A stretch of 64,000 nucleotides of DNA from Paramacrobiotus metropolitanus (taxonomy: Eukaryota; Tardigrada; Eutardigrada; Parachela; Macrobiotidae), in assembly GCF_019649055.1 (NCBI RefSeq), contig NW_026570294.1:620001-684000 (forward strand), read 5' to 3'. Below, one piece after another: positions 24,210 to 36,000 of the stretch. A program made the position numbers and the translations under genes. Under the pieces are notes generated by a model. That model made no database searches. It worked only from the letters and a program-made list of their open reading frames with translations, and was not told where the DNA came from. Positions within the stretch are counted from its first letter, which is position 1. Each line of letters begins with the position of its first letter.

Positions 24210-26884
24210 TTACCACGACAATTCGCATGTTAGCATAGACCGTCTAAACCGGAGTTCACTTAACAGAGCATGCACCGTGAACCTCGAGAATTTCTTTACA
24301 TCCAGGCGGAGAAGGAAATCGAAGTTGGTTTCTGTCGGCGCCGGAAACAAAACGTGATTGTACTGGTTGTTATCGCGTGGATCCGGCATTTGTACTTTTG
24401 TCAAAACCTGAAAAACTATTTTGATAAACAGTGTTCTTCATTACAGTTAGCACTTACAAATATGAACATTTATGCGATCTACCGTATATCCAGCTAAAAA
24501 GAAAACCCGGACTTTCGCGATCTATGTATTTCACCGTTTATCAATGGAAAACGATTGTTACTTGCAATGCAGTGAGCCCTAGTGAAGGGTCAACTGTTCA
24601 GTATACGTTTGCTAACCGCCTGTAGAAAGGACAAACTAATCCTTCGCTGACAAACAGCAAGACACAGACCTTCATTAAGCGCGCGTATCGGGAGTCGTCT
24701 GCCCGCTGAATTGTCTCCTGTGTCCAAGTAGCAATATCCTTTAGATCGTCATCCGTCGGGATTGCAAAACTGCCATCAATCAAATCCCAAAGAGCGTTTA
24801 ACGACACCGGTTGATCACCTCCAAACTGCCCTCGAATAATCACCATTCGAAACTGCAAGCTCTTGCTCGAATTCAGCAAAGCAACCGTCAGATTTCGGAT
24901 CAAAAGGGTTCTGCAAACTGATGAAAATGCAATCAGTGCTGCATGCAAATCGGCAATAAACTCCGCTAAAACATTTTCCTGAAACCGTCCGCTGTTCACA
25001 TTCCACTTTTGGTTGTGCAGAACGAAAGTGTGAGCCGTCTGATAGCCTTTTTCTTGCATGATGCGCTGGAAGACCCCGGCATTCATCGTTGGTAATTTGT
25101 GCTTAAAATGCGCCAATCGCGGCGAGTTCGTGGTGGTGATAAGCTTACTCCAGCGGTGACAGATACTGGCAGCATTCAGGTATTCCTCTTCAGCTGCTTC
25201 TTCTGCTGACAGATAACCATATTATTAACCAGATAACCATATTATTAACCATATTATTAACCAGATTAGATAACCAGATAACCTGACCATATTCCAGGCT
25301 GGTTCCATTTAGTAAGAGAGGAGACGCCAGAACACCCTTCCAAACACTGCATACAGCTTGAATTCGACACTGTTGTGCAGTGTTTAAATTTTCAAAAATC
25401 TTTGCCAAGAGCTCTGCCGGCAGCAAAGTCAAACCGCTTTCCAACGGCTTCATGTCGTCTGTCTTATGACGCTTGGCCCCGCTGACCCCGGCGCTCTGCT
25501 TCAACTTTCGCTTGCGGCATTTCTCGGAGCAGCTGGTCGCGTTTTTTTTGAACTAGGATAACACAGTATAATCACTCAGATTTCTGCCCTCCAAAAACAT
25601 CGTTTCAATATTGCAAGGAAAGTAAACTAAAAGGGTTTAGGTATCATCCATGATCCCCGTTCCAACGGAACACCTGCCATCTCACTGTGAATCCAGTTAT
25701 TCATACCTTAATTATTTAAAAATTTCGTTATTTTGACTTTTATACAAGAAATACATGTCGTTCTTTTGAAACTACCATTTCAAAAAAACACAAAATATAT
25801 TTGACATAAAAAAAATACAAAAAAATAGTACCAAAAAATTAACATACAACAAAATTACGAAAATACATTTCATGATTGCCATGTTCCGAAATCGCACAAG
25901 GATCAAGTACTATTCCAGTAAAAAACTTTTGCCTGACCTACTTTTGTTTGGTAGAAATCACCATCTTTGGCGAGCGTTGCCAGATTTTGATCAAAAGGTA
26001 TCAGGATCTGGTTTCCTCGAAGAACGGTTGTCATAAACCCATCTGGAAGTGCTACTCGGACCAATCCGAAGGAATACAGAGAAAAGTCCCCCATTAAAAG
26101 AGTGGCAGCATATCGTTTGCGCTGTCCCGCACTCCCAAGACGCATGTTCGCTTCTGTGGCAAACTCTTCTTTTTTCTCTGCATATAAAAAATATCGAATA
26201 CTAAGCGCTTTTTTTATTAGAATTTCAAACGGGAAATTGTGCGGTGTTATCTACATTCAATGGCAACAAATCAGAAAAATCTCAACATGAGATGGTTTCT
26301 TCCTATGCAGTGCCCCAAACTTCCACTATTCAATAGACCCGCCGCACTACGTGTACAGATACGTAACAAAAGGAACGTTTAACGCCCAATTCTTAACTAA
26401 TTAGGCATATTTTATTGATTCTCTATAGGTGTTTTATGTTTATACCCAGAGACTATCTTGCCATAATTATAAATGCAGTATGTTAAAATTACATATTATT
26501 GTACCTACTGCACTTACCTATTGAGCGTGCGTACAGTCTGCCGGTTTGGCCTTCATTACACAATACGTTCCGATTCCGACGGAGATAGATGCCACCGAAC
26601 CGGTGAAATCGCCTGATTTCAGTTCCAGAAGTAGTTTTATGGGCGAATTCGATATGCAACCCAACGTCGACGCCGTAAGCGACTCTACCACTCACTACGT
26701 CACCGTCGACCAGAACATCTACTACGGTATTATCGCTGTTTCCACCACGTCGCACGGTACAACAAGAATTATTTTTGGGGATACGAGCGTTTTTAGGCAC
26801 AGCTACTGGCCGGCTCCAGTGCGATTTCCGTGCTAGAACACTGGATCGGGCCGGCGGGAGCCAATAGGCCTGTCGATTTGGCAT
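24210..26884 (-). pseudogene. F-box family gene copy B4, exon 3 broken by local repeat expansion
   Basis: Exon 1 (26884-26518) is open and divergent, with CCTVRRGGNSDNTVVDVL, GLHIEFAHK, RRNRNVLCNEGQTGR and YARSIG before GTAAGT. Exon 2 (to about 25940) carries RKRYAATLLMGDFSLYSFG and ends before GTAGGT. Exon 3 (about 25504-24680) has an F-box (LPAELLAKIFENLNTAQQCR) and the family C-terminal region (HKLPTMNAGVFQRIMQEKGY). Exon 4 (about 24400-24210) ends SCELSW-like before the stop. Within exon 3, bases 25216-25290 are a tandem expansion of TTATCTGGTTAATAATATGG-like units that shifts the frame between LEYG and YLSAEE. All other exons are intact, so the gene was probably active until recently. 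Confidence 0.75.
25216..25290. repeat. Short tandem expansion inside B4 coding exon
   Basis: Several degenerate copies of ATAACCATATTATTAACCAG occur here. Paralogues B2 and B3 lack the insertion at the same codon position. It is the only obvious lesion in B4. Confidence 0.85.
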
Positions 26885-26899
26885 TTCTAGCTATCAATG

Positions 26900-28220
26900 C
26901 AGTATTTTGGCGAGCAGCCGGCGATACACCACTCCGTGTAGAATCCTCACAGCGCAGTTTAAAAGTGCACGCTACAAGCCACAAGGCGCCGTATAATGAA
27001 AGGACTCTGATCTACCGATGCAGTGACGTCAGCTTATCAATATCGGACGGTGCGTAGAACGGAAAGCGTACCGCAAACTTCTGGCATGATGAAAATCGCA
27101 GTGTCCATAGGCTGGCCGATCTCGGCCAGACCGGGTTTAGGGAACCGATATTTTAGTTTCCTCGTACAGAAATCGTACCGGTTGCAGAGTTCATTCCATA
27201 TGTACTGGCTAGACAGTTATACCAGCAGACCGAGAGAAAAGCCGAATCCGGGTATCCTGTTGTTTGCTTTACTATTCTGCAGTACCGTGACCTCGATTCC
27301 CGGGTTTGTTCGATCCGGATGCGCACATAATTTTAGCACTATCACGGGAATGATTCAAACTAATTTACTATATTATATTTAATTTCTACTGTTTTCTCCG
27401 CGCGGTATTACAAACGTTCCACGGTTTCGAAAAGGAAAAGCTGAAAAAAAATAATAATCTCACTATTAGAAAGCTGCTTTGCAATAATGAAAGCTGTATT
27501 CCCTACAATAGAGATATACCGTGCCCGTGCCCCGTGGTTATCAGTCTTTCTTAACTACTTCAGCTAAAGCCGATACCATGCGTTCGTTGTGCTTGAAAAC
27601 ATGTGGACTGGGTACGTAGGTCACGGTAGGTGACCTTCAGGCTTCAGGATTATAAGATCTGCGAAGAGTTAAAGATGCGAAGGACGCACTTGTTCTGAAA
27701 ATGATCTCGCAAAAGGAAGCACAAAAAAAAATTTTAGGTGTATCGAATAAATTAGTCCATGCCCTGGGAATCCATTACGTAATACGCTATTATCAAATTT
27801 GGTGGGAATAGAAACAACCGTGCTCCTAGTGGAAAGGTCTCTCGACAAGTATCGATGCATCGTCAATCATGATTGCATATGCAACGTAAGGTATACAGAA
27901 TTACAGATAATAGCTTTGCAAATAATGGAACAACATTTTGCTTGATTAAAAACGATCAGCGTCAAGTTCCAACTGCTAGCGTTTTCTTTACCGGTCAGCT
28001 GCGTACAGTTGCTCAGAAGTGCACGCCATGCACCACTTGGCATATTCTGGAAGGCGTCGCTTATTAGTCTACAAAACTTGCACTTTACTATCCATTTTGT
28101 TAGAAAATATTTCAATATTTTTGATGTATCCGCCGTAACTGACGAATACTTCACAATACACCCTCTCCATTTTGCTACGAACACGGATAGCAGACGTGAA
28201 TTAACATCCAAACCAAGTCT
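26900..28220. other. Spacer between B4 and A5
   Basis: No gene or transposon recognised. Frames here are short, with no family similarity. Confidence 0.45.
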
Positions 28221-28226
28221 TGAGCT

Positions 28227-29347
28227 CTAACACGCCAAATTATAACAAGAAGTATTGTACGAATACTCTTTATTCTCGGTGTCGGTGTTGTTGTAGTCTA
28301 ATGCTCTGCTGCAGTCGACACTCAAAGATCCCTTCCACATACCGGCGTTTGCGTATTCGCTGAGATAATTGCCGATGATTGCCACTTCTCCCTCCCTTTT
28401 TGCCTGAATTAAGTGCGGCTTCCGCTTAAGAAAGTTGCGGAACCAGGCAAATGAACAATCGCAACGAAGTTTCTTGACTTTGTCCATATCTTTTTCTCGC
28501 AGTGATCCGCGCTCCCAAAACTGCTCATGTTTTGACAAACGTTACAAAGTATAAGCTATCATATCCTCGAGCATTAAGCTTTCCAAGTGGGCAATATCCG
28601 TAAACGTGTACGGCTCCAGCTCATGAAAAGTGGTATCGCCAAAGATAATCATTCTGACGTTAGGCAATCGAGAGAAGTCTCGTCTGGTGACCACCAAATC
28701 TCTTCCTTGCGACAGTTGCAGTGTGACCAGATTTGGCATATCGCCGGCATCGAAAATCTTGGCGGTAATATGGGCGGTTGCGCAGCGTTGTACTTTTAGA
28801 TCGATGATCTGCGTACGGATGGGATCGATAGCGTCATGATGCACAGGGTCTTCGGGGTCATTGCGTTCTGCTACCTCTAGCTTAATGGCTCTGTTGGGAC
28901 TGGTTACACTGACGTTTCTAGCGTACTGCGCGATGGCATTCCGCGTTCCGCCCTCCCAACAGTTCATCTCGAAATATGTATTTCTTAGCGGATTCAAACC
29001 ACTGTCAGGGGCGTAATGCATGAGGCAGTAGTCGTGCTTCCCATCGCCACAGGACATCTCCGCGTATATACGGCATTCATCGGCCGTGAGAGTGTCCGTT
29101 CGGAAGGAATTAATGGGCGGGGCGGTCTGTACTTCCGCGGTGGACACAGTCGGTGCATTGCAGTCGGTTTCAAACTTGATCGCTTGTTCAGCGAAACCTG
29201 ACAAAGAAACACGATGTCGGTACTGCTGATGTTGGCTAATGATTTCTAGAAAACCGTACACCTAACAACCCAAAAGGGTTATTAATGCGACTTACCAGAA
29301 CACTGGTGGATTAGAATACAAACAAAACATGCTGCAATTTCTCGCAT
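28227..29347 (-). pseudogene. Secreted LRR protein copy A5 (one nonsense codon)
   Basis: Exon 1 (from ATG 29347) encodes signal peptide MREIAACFVCILIHQC; the intron ends in TTTGTCAG and exon 2 starts at 29197. The reading frame follows the family through the N-terminal Cys region and the LRR strands (GRDLVVTRRDFSRLPN), but a TAA near 28541 replaces a Tyr codon after IAYTL. Beyond it, the LRRCT cap (CDCSFAWFRNFLKRKP) and Cys-rich tail are intact to the normal stop at 28227. Apart from this one base the gene looks functional. Confidence 0.8.
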
Positions 29348-29519
29348 GGTGTGGTTACGATCGCATTCGATTATTGATGTTTTCGGCAACGAGCCGTTCA
29401 CTGCGATAAAAAAACGGGATTTTGTTCTACGGTATCACTTCGTATTACCGAATGGGCTTAAGCGACTGAGTGCAATATAAAAATTAACAATATTACTTTG
29501 CAGCTGCAACTTGGTACGA

Positions 29520-30090
29520 GGAAGTACTACTCTGTAAGTAGCTGTGATTTTGATCGTGCTTACTTGATTATCTCTTCGTGTGTTTGATCGTGCTTACTTG
29601 ATTATCTCTTCGTGTGTTAACAACTTAACATGCCGACTCACCACGTATCCGAAGTTGAAATTTTGCAGACTTTGGACTTCCATTATAAATGCCATTTGAA
29701 AGCAATGTTCCCATAAAGTCCGCCGTTAACAACGATTAAGCGGTGCTGGATAGGCATTTGTGTGTATTCGCCGTTTCCAGAGACGCGGGCGTTATAGCAG
29801 TAAATATAGCTACAATCTGTCTGTAATAGTGTAACTGTTATTAGAGCAGCAACAAGATGGTATCAGCTGACGGTCCAGGTTACCGTGATAATGATCCGCA
29901 ATCCCCGGGCCGCAGCTGATTGCCGGTGGGATGCTCTATGAAGAATTACCGGAGCACAGTGCAAAGCAGTCGCTCAGCCTCTACGAGTACTCGTAGTCCT
30001 TGCCTGGTTAGTTTAAGTTTAACGGTTTATTCTGCTTTACATCTACCACGATCACGATCACTCCTGCACGAGGCGGTAGACCATCACTTT
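29520..30090. repeat. Duplicated upstream spacer of LRR genes, copy 4
   Basis: Relative of 4440-4745, 8790-9270 and 17040-17540, upstream of A5. A local tandem duplication of about 36 bases (GTGATTTTGATCGTGCTTAC-like) at about 29545-29615 is unique to this copy. Confidence 0.7.
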
Positions 30091-30436
30091 ACAGAAAATC
30101 AAATAAGTGAAAATACCGTTAACAAAGAAAGACAAGAATAATTCCGCTTTCACACCAGCGGTAACGAGCGAACAGATAAAGCCAAAACATGAGAGCGCAA
30201 TAAACGAATAACAAAATTCAACTTTCAGATTGATAACATCCGTTTAATACTCGCATATGGAATAAGTAGTGTAAATTCCAAAAAGAGATTGTTTCCTAAA
30301 TGTTAGTTTGCAAAATCGATTACGTATATCGATATGCGTTAGCGCATTGAATCATAACAAAATCATATCATATCACATCATAACAAGGAAAAGTATAGTA
30401 TATAAATTACAAAGCACAGAATAAACAAGCTCCCCG

Positions 30437-30640
30437 TTACCACGACAGTCTGATAGACTGCGTTAATTTTTGATCTCTCAATTCACTCAGCAGAGCATGA
30501 ACCGCAAACCGCGTCAGTTTCTGCACGTCCAGGCGGGATAGGAAGTCAAAGTTCGTCTCGGTCGGTGCCGGAAACAAAACGTGATTGTACTGATTGGTAT
30601 CTCGCGGATCCGGCATCTGTATTTTCGTCAATACCTGGAA
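30437..30640 (-). pseudogene. Last exon of F-box family gene copy B5
   Basis: This exon matches exon 4 of B2, B3 and B4: TQ/IQMPDPRDTNQYNHVLFPA, ETNFDFLSRLDVQKLTRF, and the end SIRLSW-stop at 30437. The acceptor side is conserved. Upstream exons are absent: minisatellite DNA begins about 200 bases further on, so the gene was cut off at the array boundary. Confidence 0.75.
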
Positions 30641-30844
30641 AAGAACTTTGATACACGGCGCGCTTGGGGACTGTTAACGGTATAACTCGCGTCCATAACC
30701 ACAACATTCGGCCATTACTATTAAAGCAAAGCAGTCGTGGATACCGCATAAGTGGTCACAAAATTATAGATATGGCACACTTCGAACACAACAATTTTTT
30801 ATGACCGCACTTCCAGGTCGTAGTCCAGTAGCCACGGTAGTAAC

Positions 30845-32850
30845 CTGTACACTTCATATTCTGTTTGTCGACTTCCGAAAATCTTAGTAGTTCCTCTTAG
30901 CCTGGGTAGTAACCTGTAGTTTCCTGTAGTCTCGGTAGTCTGCGTAGATTTCTGTAGTCTCTGTAGTTTCCGTAGTTTTCTGTAGTCTCGGTAGTCTTGG
31001 TAGTTTGCGTGGTTTTCTGTAGTTTCCTGTAGTCTCGGTAGTTTGCGTAGTTTGCTGTAGTCTCGGTAGTTTGCGTAGTTTGCTGTAGTCGCGGTAGTTT
31101 GCTGTAGTCTCGGTAGTTTGCGTAGTTTGCTGTAGTCTCGGTAGTCCCGGTAGTCTCCGTAGTTTGCTGTAGTCTTCGTAGCCTGCGTAGTTTGCTGTAG
31201 TCCCGGTAGTTTGCGTAGTTTGCTGTAGTCTCGGTAGTTTGCGTAGTTTGCTGTAGTCTCGGCAGTTTGCGTAGTGTCCTGTAGTATCGGTAGTTTGCGT
31301 TGTTTCCTGTAGTCTCGGTAGTGTGCGTAGTTTTCTGTAGTCTCGGTAGTCTTGGTAGTTTGCATGGTTTTCTGTAGTTTGCTGTAGTCTCGGTAGTTTG
31401 CTGTAGTCTCGGAAGTTTGCGTAGTTAGCTTTAGTCTCGGTAGTTTGCGTAGTTTGCTGTAGTCGCGGTAGTTTGCTGTAGTCTCGGTAGTTTGCGTAGT
31501 TTGCTGTAGTCTCGGTAGTCCCGGTAGTCTCCGTAGTTTGCTGTAGTCTTCGTAGCCTGCGTAGTTTGCTGTAGTCCCGGTAGTTTGCGTAGTTTGCTGT
31601 AGTCTCGGTAGTTTGCGTAGTTTGCTGTAGTCTCGGCAGTTTGCGTAGTGTCCTGTAGTATCGGTAGTTTGCGTTGTTTCCTGTAGTCTCGGTAGTGTGC
31701 GTAGTTTTCTGTAGTCTCGGTAGTCTTGGTAGTTTGCATGGTTTTCTGTAGTTTGCTGTAGTCTCGGTAGTTTGCTGTAGTCTCGGAAGTTTGCGTAGTT
31801 AGCTTTAGTCTCGGTAGTTTGCGTAGTTTGCTGTAGTCGCGGTAGTTTGCTGTAGTCTCGGTAGTTTGCGTAGTTTGCTGTAGTCTCAGTAGTCCCGGTA
31901 GTCTTCGTTGTAGTCTTCGTAGCCTGCGTAGTTTGCTGTAGTCCCGGTAGTTTGCGTAGTTTGCTGTAGTCTCGGTAGTTTGCGTAGTTTGCTGTAGTCT
32001 CGGCAGTTTGCGTAGCGTCCTGTAGTATCGGTAGTTTGCGTTGTTTCCTGTAGTCTCGGTAGTGTGCGTAGTTTTCTGTAGTCTCGGTAGTCTTGGTAGT
32101 TTGCATGGTTTTCTGTAGTTTGCTGTAGTCTCGGTAGTTTGCTGTAGTCTCGGAAGTTTGCGTAGTTAGCTTTAGTCTCGGTAGTTTGCGTAGTTTGCTG
32201 TAGTCGCGGTAGTTTGCTGTAGTCTCGGTAGTTTGCGTAGTTTGCTGTAGTCTCGGTAGTCCCGGTAGTCTCCGTAGTTTGCTGTAGTCTTCGTAGCCTG
32301 CGTAGTTTGCTGTAGTCCCGGTAGTTTGCGTAGTTTGCTGTAGTCTCGGTAGTTTGCTGTAGTCTCGGAAGTTTGCGTAGTTAGCTTTAGTCTCGGTCGT
32401 TTGCGTAGTTTGCTGTAGTCCCAGTAGTTTACGTAGTTTTCTGTAGTTTCATGTAGTCTCAGTTTTTTGCGTAGTATTCTGTAGTCTCGGTAGTCCCGGT
32501 AGTCTGCGTAGTTTGCTGTAGTCTCGTTAGTTTGCGTAGTTTGCTGTAGTCCCGGTAGTTTACGTAGTTTTCTGTAGTTTCATGTAGTCTCAGTTGTTTG
32601 CGTAGTTTTTTGTAGACATCGGTAGTGTCGGTAGTTTGCGCAGTTTTCGGTCGTCTGTGATAGCCTCGGTAGTTTGTCCAGTTTTTGGCAGTCATCGCCC
32701 ATAGGTAGTCTCGGCCGTCTTGGTGGTTTGTGTAATTTTCGATAGTCATTGGTAGTGTTCGTAGTTTGTGTAGTTCTCTTGGTAGCCATCGGTAGGCTCG
32801 TTAGTTTTCGGTATTTACCGGTACTCTCGGTAGTTTGTGTAGATTTGCCT
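30845..32850. repeat. 2-kb minisatellite with higher-order structure
   Basis: The region is built from GTAGTTTGC / TGTAGTCTCG-type units of about 9-18 bp. A higher-order period of about 370 bp is visible: the segment starting GTCGCGGTAGTTTGCTGTAG recurs near 31088, 31463, 31836 and 32202. Divergence increases toward both edges. Long minus-strand frames of Thr/Tyr/Arg/Leu-rich repeats are by-products of the unit length and lack stops only because the unit does. The array truncates F-box copy B5. Confidence 0.95.
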
Positions 32851-33038
32851 TAATATTTATTCGTTTAAGAAATGATGTAATTGTGAAACACAGACCCATT
32901 TATATTTTATTTTTTCAACACCGCGCGGTTAACGAGTAAAAGCTAAAACAAAGTGGTAGTCTTATTTATCAGGTGTTCATGGAATTATGGTACATGAATG
33001 GTGTCTGGCAACATTGCAGGCGTTAGCAATTTCACGTT

Positions 33039-36000
33039 TTAATATCCGAGCCTTTCAGCTGGTGAGCGCAAAGAGCAAACCACAGGATTTTTTTTTGCTG
33101 CGCGGCATTCTCGCAAATACGCGTTATGTCTCAAAACTACCCTGTGCAAAAAGAAATGTTGATTAATTTTTGCCATGCTATTCGCTTGCTTTTTATAGCG
33201 CCCTATCCACGAAAATGCTTGTTCGGCAGCCATGGGATTGGGATCAGTGACATGAGGATGGCACAAACGAAATTTATCCGGATTGTAGATCTCCTTGCAA
33301 CTGTCCTGGCGATGGTTTTTTATGTGCAGCCCGTCGACAATTTTGTTGATCTCGCTGAACATGTTGATGTACTCGTCTGGGAATATTCCAACGAGCGGTT
33401 CTTTAAGCGCTTTTAGTCGGCAAAAATTGCACCTGCCAAAACGTTTAGCTAGAAACGATTCCAGTGATCTGTTAGAGAGGCAAGCAGATCGTACATGTTG
33501 TCATAACAAAGGAAGTACTTGTGCCAATCCTCTTTAGGTAGCAGCTGCAGACGCTTGTATAGCCATTCCATGGTAATCAAGTAAACTTGGCTCAACGATT
33601 CGCTCCTGAGAATGAGAAAGCAATATGATGAAATCTCGAATTATTTCTCTTGATTTCTTTGCTGGCAATAACCTTTTGGAAACATGTCACTTTTTTAATC
33701 CGTTTACTGCAAAAACATTTGAAGGGCTTTTTAATTTTAGGTAGTTTTAAGTTCACCACAAACTGTTAATTTCAGTTTCGTAAATTAAAGTGTACAACGC
33801 CCTTAAATAAATTTCGAATTTACCAGGGCACATTCCGGAGCTATCAATTCAAAAAAAGTTTAATTTTTTCCGAAAAGGTAGAGCAAACTGTTTAGGATGC
33901 TTAAATAATTATTTCTGTGCCGTGTCCAAAACAAAATTTAAACGTAAATTCTGCACTGTGCTGTAGCCGATAGGTAAATGCACCGCGTTATACGTTATAA
34001 TTCTACCGAACAATTTGTACAAGGCCAGCTGCCCGTTCGAGATTTTTATCTGTGCCGCTCGCTTATGGTAATAGTTGTTCATCGTTTCTGAAGATTTTAA
34101 AGCTTACATTCGGGATCGGTTCATACTGCTCCCTACTTTAATGTGTGCTAGCAGTTTTGCAACTATTACAAAGCCTAAGTAACATGCGCGTACTGATCTT
34201 TCTCGACAGATGCAAAAGCGTGCGCTGCGTCCCATTTGCAACCCGTTTCAGGGGCGACTGAATTGGAACATTTCTGTGTTAGGACTTATACGTAATATTC
34301 GGCAAATTGCTTAATCGAATCGAAGTAAATCGTTTCACTGAAAAATTTTAGTGTATACTATGCCATTTCTAGAAATTCGAACAACGATTAGCAAGCGAGC
34401 AGCACAGATAATAATTTTGAACAAGTAAATCGGCCTTGTAAAGATTGCTCAGTAACGTCATAATGTATAACGCGATGCATTATAGGTTACAGCACAGCGT
34501 AGAATGTTTTTTTAAAATTCTGTTTTGACCACGCCCATGGTACATGAGATCATTTTTTAAGCATCCTATACAGTTGTTCTACTTTTCTGCAAAAACATCA
34601 GATTTTTCCGATTTTATAGCCCCGGAATGTGCCCTGGTGAGAAAAACCTGCCTGTATAATGGCGAGAAATATGAAATTGTTCCACATGCCGAAACGAACG
34701 CGAAGATTCCTCGTGACCAATTGGTCTTAGATTTTCTTCCGTGTTTTTTCCGACACCAAGGGGCAACCACCTGTTTGTTCAAACAATCAACGCTTCTGCT
34801 TGGCGCAAATGTTTCCAAGTCAACAATTTCTTCATAAAACAAAGTGGAAGAAGGGTGCCTTGATGCCGTCTCAAGATGAGACAGCAGTATTGCAAGCTCG
34901 TCTGTCGACAGTTGAGCGTTCCAGCTGTCAGCGGTTGGTTTGCACTCAACGCAGAATGCTGAATTCTTGACCGGCTCATTTTCGCAAACTGGTGGGAGGT
35001 TGACGTGCTGAATAGCAACCGATTTCTGGAAAAGTAAAAAAGCGAATTAGTTACAAAAAAAGTAGTGCTAAAATAAAAACATTCATTTACTTGAAACTAA
35101 TTCGTAATAAATGCTGCTGTGAATGCGGTGCTGTCTAACACTGGAACACTGATGTGCTCCGGTATCGCCGCATGTTGCCCGGGTGCAATCAGTGCGGCCC
35201 GATGGTTTTTTCCTACACTGCTGTAATGATCTGCGTAGTATCGCCGACGAACATCGTATTCACAAAAGCCGCGGCTCAAAAGTCTTACAAGCCAAGAAAA
35301 CCACAAGGTAATAACGGCTTGGAAGGAAGACAATGGATTAGTTGACTAACGCGTATGATGACCTTCTGGCCACAGTAGAAGGGGTGTTACTAATTCGCTC
35401 TAAGCTGGCTCATTTTGTTTTAGCTGTTACGCTTCGGTCATGCAGCGTCAACAAAATGTGAGTGCATTTTCTGTGCTTTAATTGTGGTGAAAATGCCATA
35501 CACAAATGATTACTGACCTTTATCGGCATTGAGCAGTGCCGATGACCAAACTTCCAGAGGCCATCCATGACATCCAGGTGAGGACATCCGCGTTGCCTTC
35601 CATCTGGACCGCAGTCGTGATGGTACAGCTCCGACTTTCTAAGCTCCTCGATGTGGATTTTAACAAACTGCAGTTGATTTTTCGCCCAAGAAAGCGGAAC
35701 TTCTCATTTCTGCTGCGAAGCTCATTTTCAATTTCATTCGTGAAGAAGGCAGTAGCCACGAGTTTGCGGCTAAACGCTGTAATTATGTACGCTTGATCCA
35801 TGGACTTTGAACAAGTATGTTAACGCGAGGCTCCCAGCGAAATCTGTACTACGGTTTTCAGTATGTTGTGGTGTTAATATTTTTGTAGGAAATTAGCTCG
35901 TTTCCTCTTATTACGTTCAAAACAACTTTTGCCATGGGTACCGCAACAGGGAGAGCTGCTTAAGGAAGACAAATATGGGCCATCTCTCTTATGTTCAACA

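Noticed and set aside
30799-32106. 435-codon Thr/Tyr/Arg/Leu-rich repetitive protein
   Set aside because: It is the translation of a minisatellite whose unit lacks stops in one frame; no start context, splice signals or non-repeat domain.
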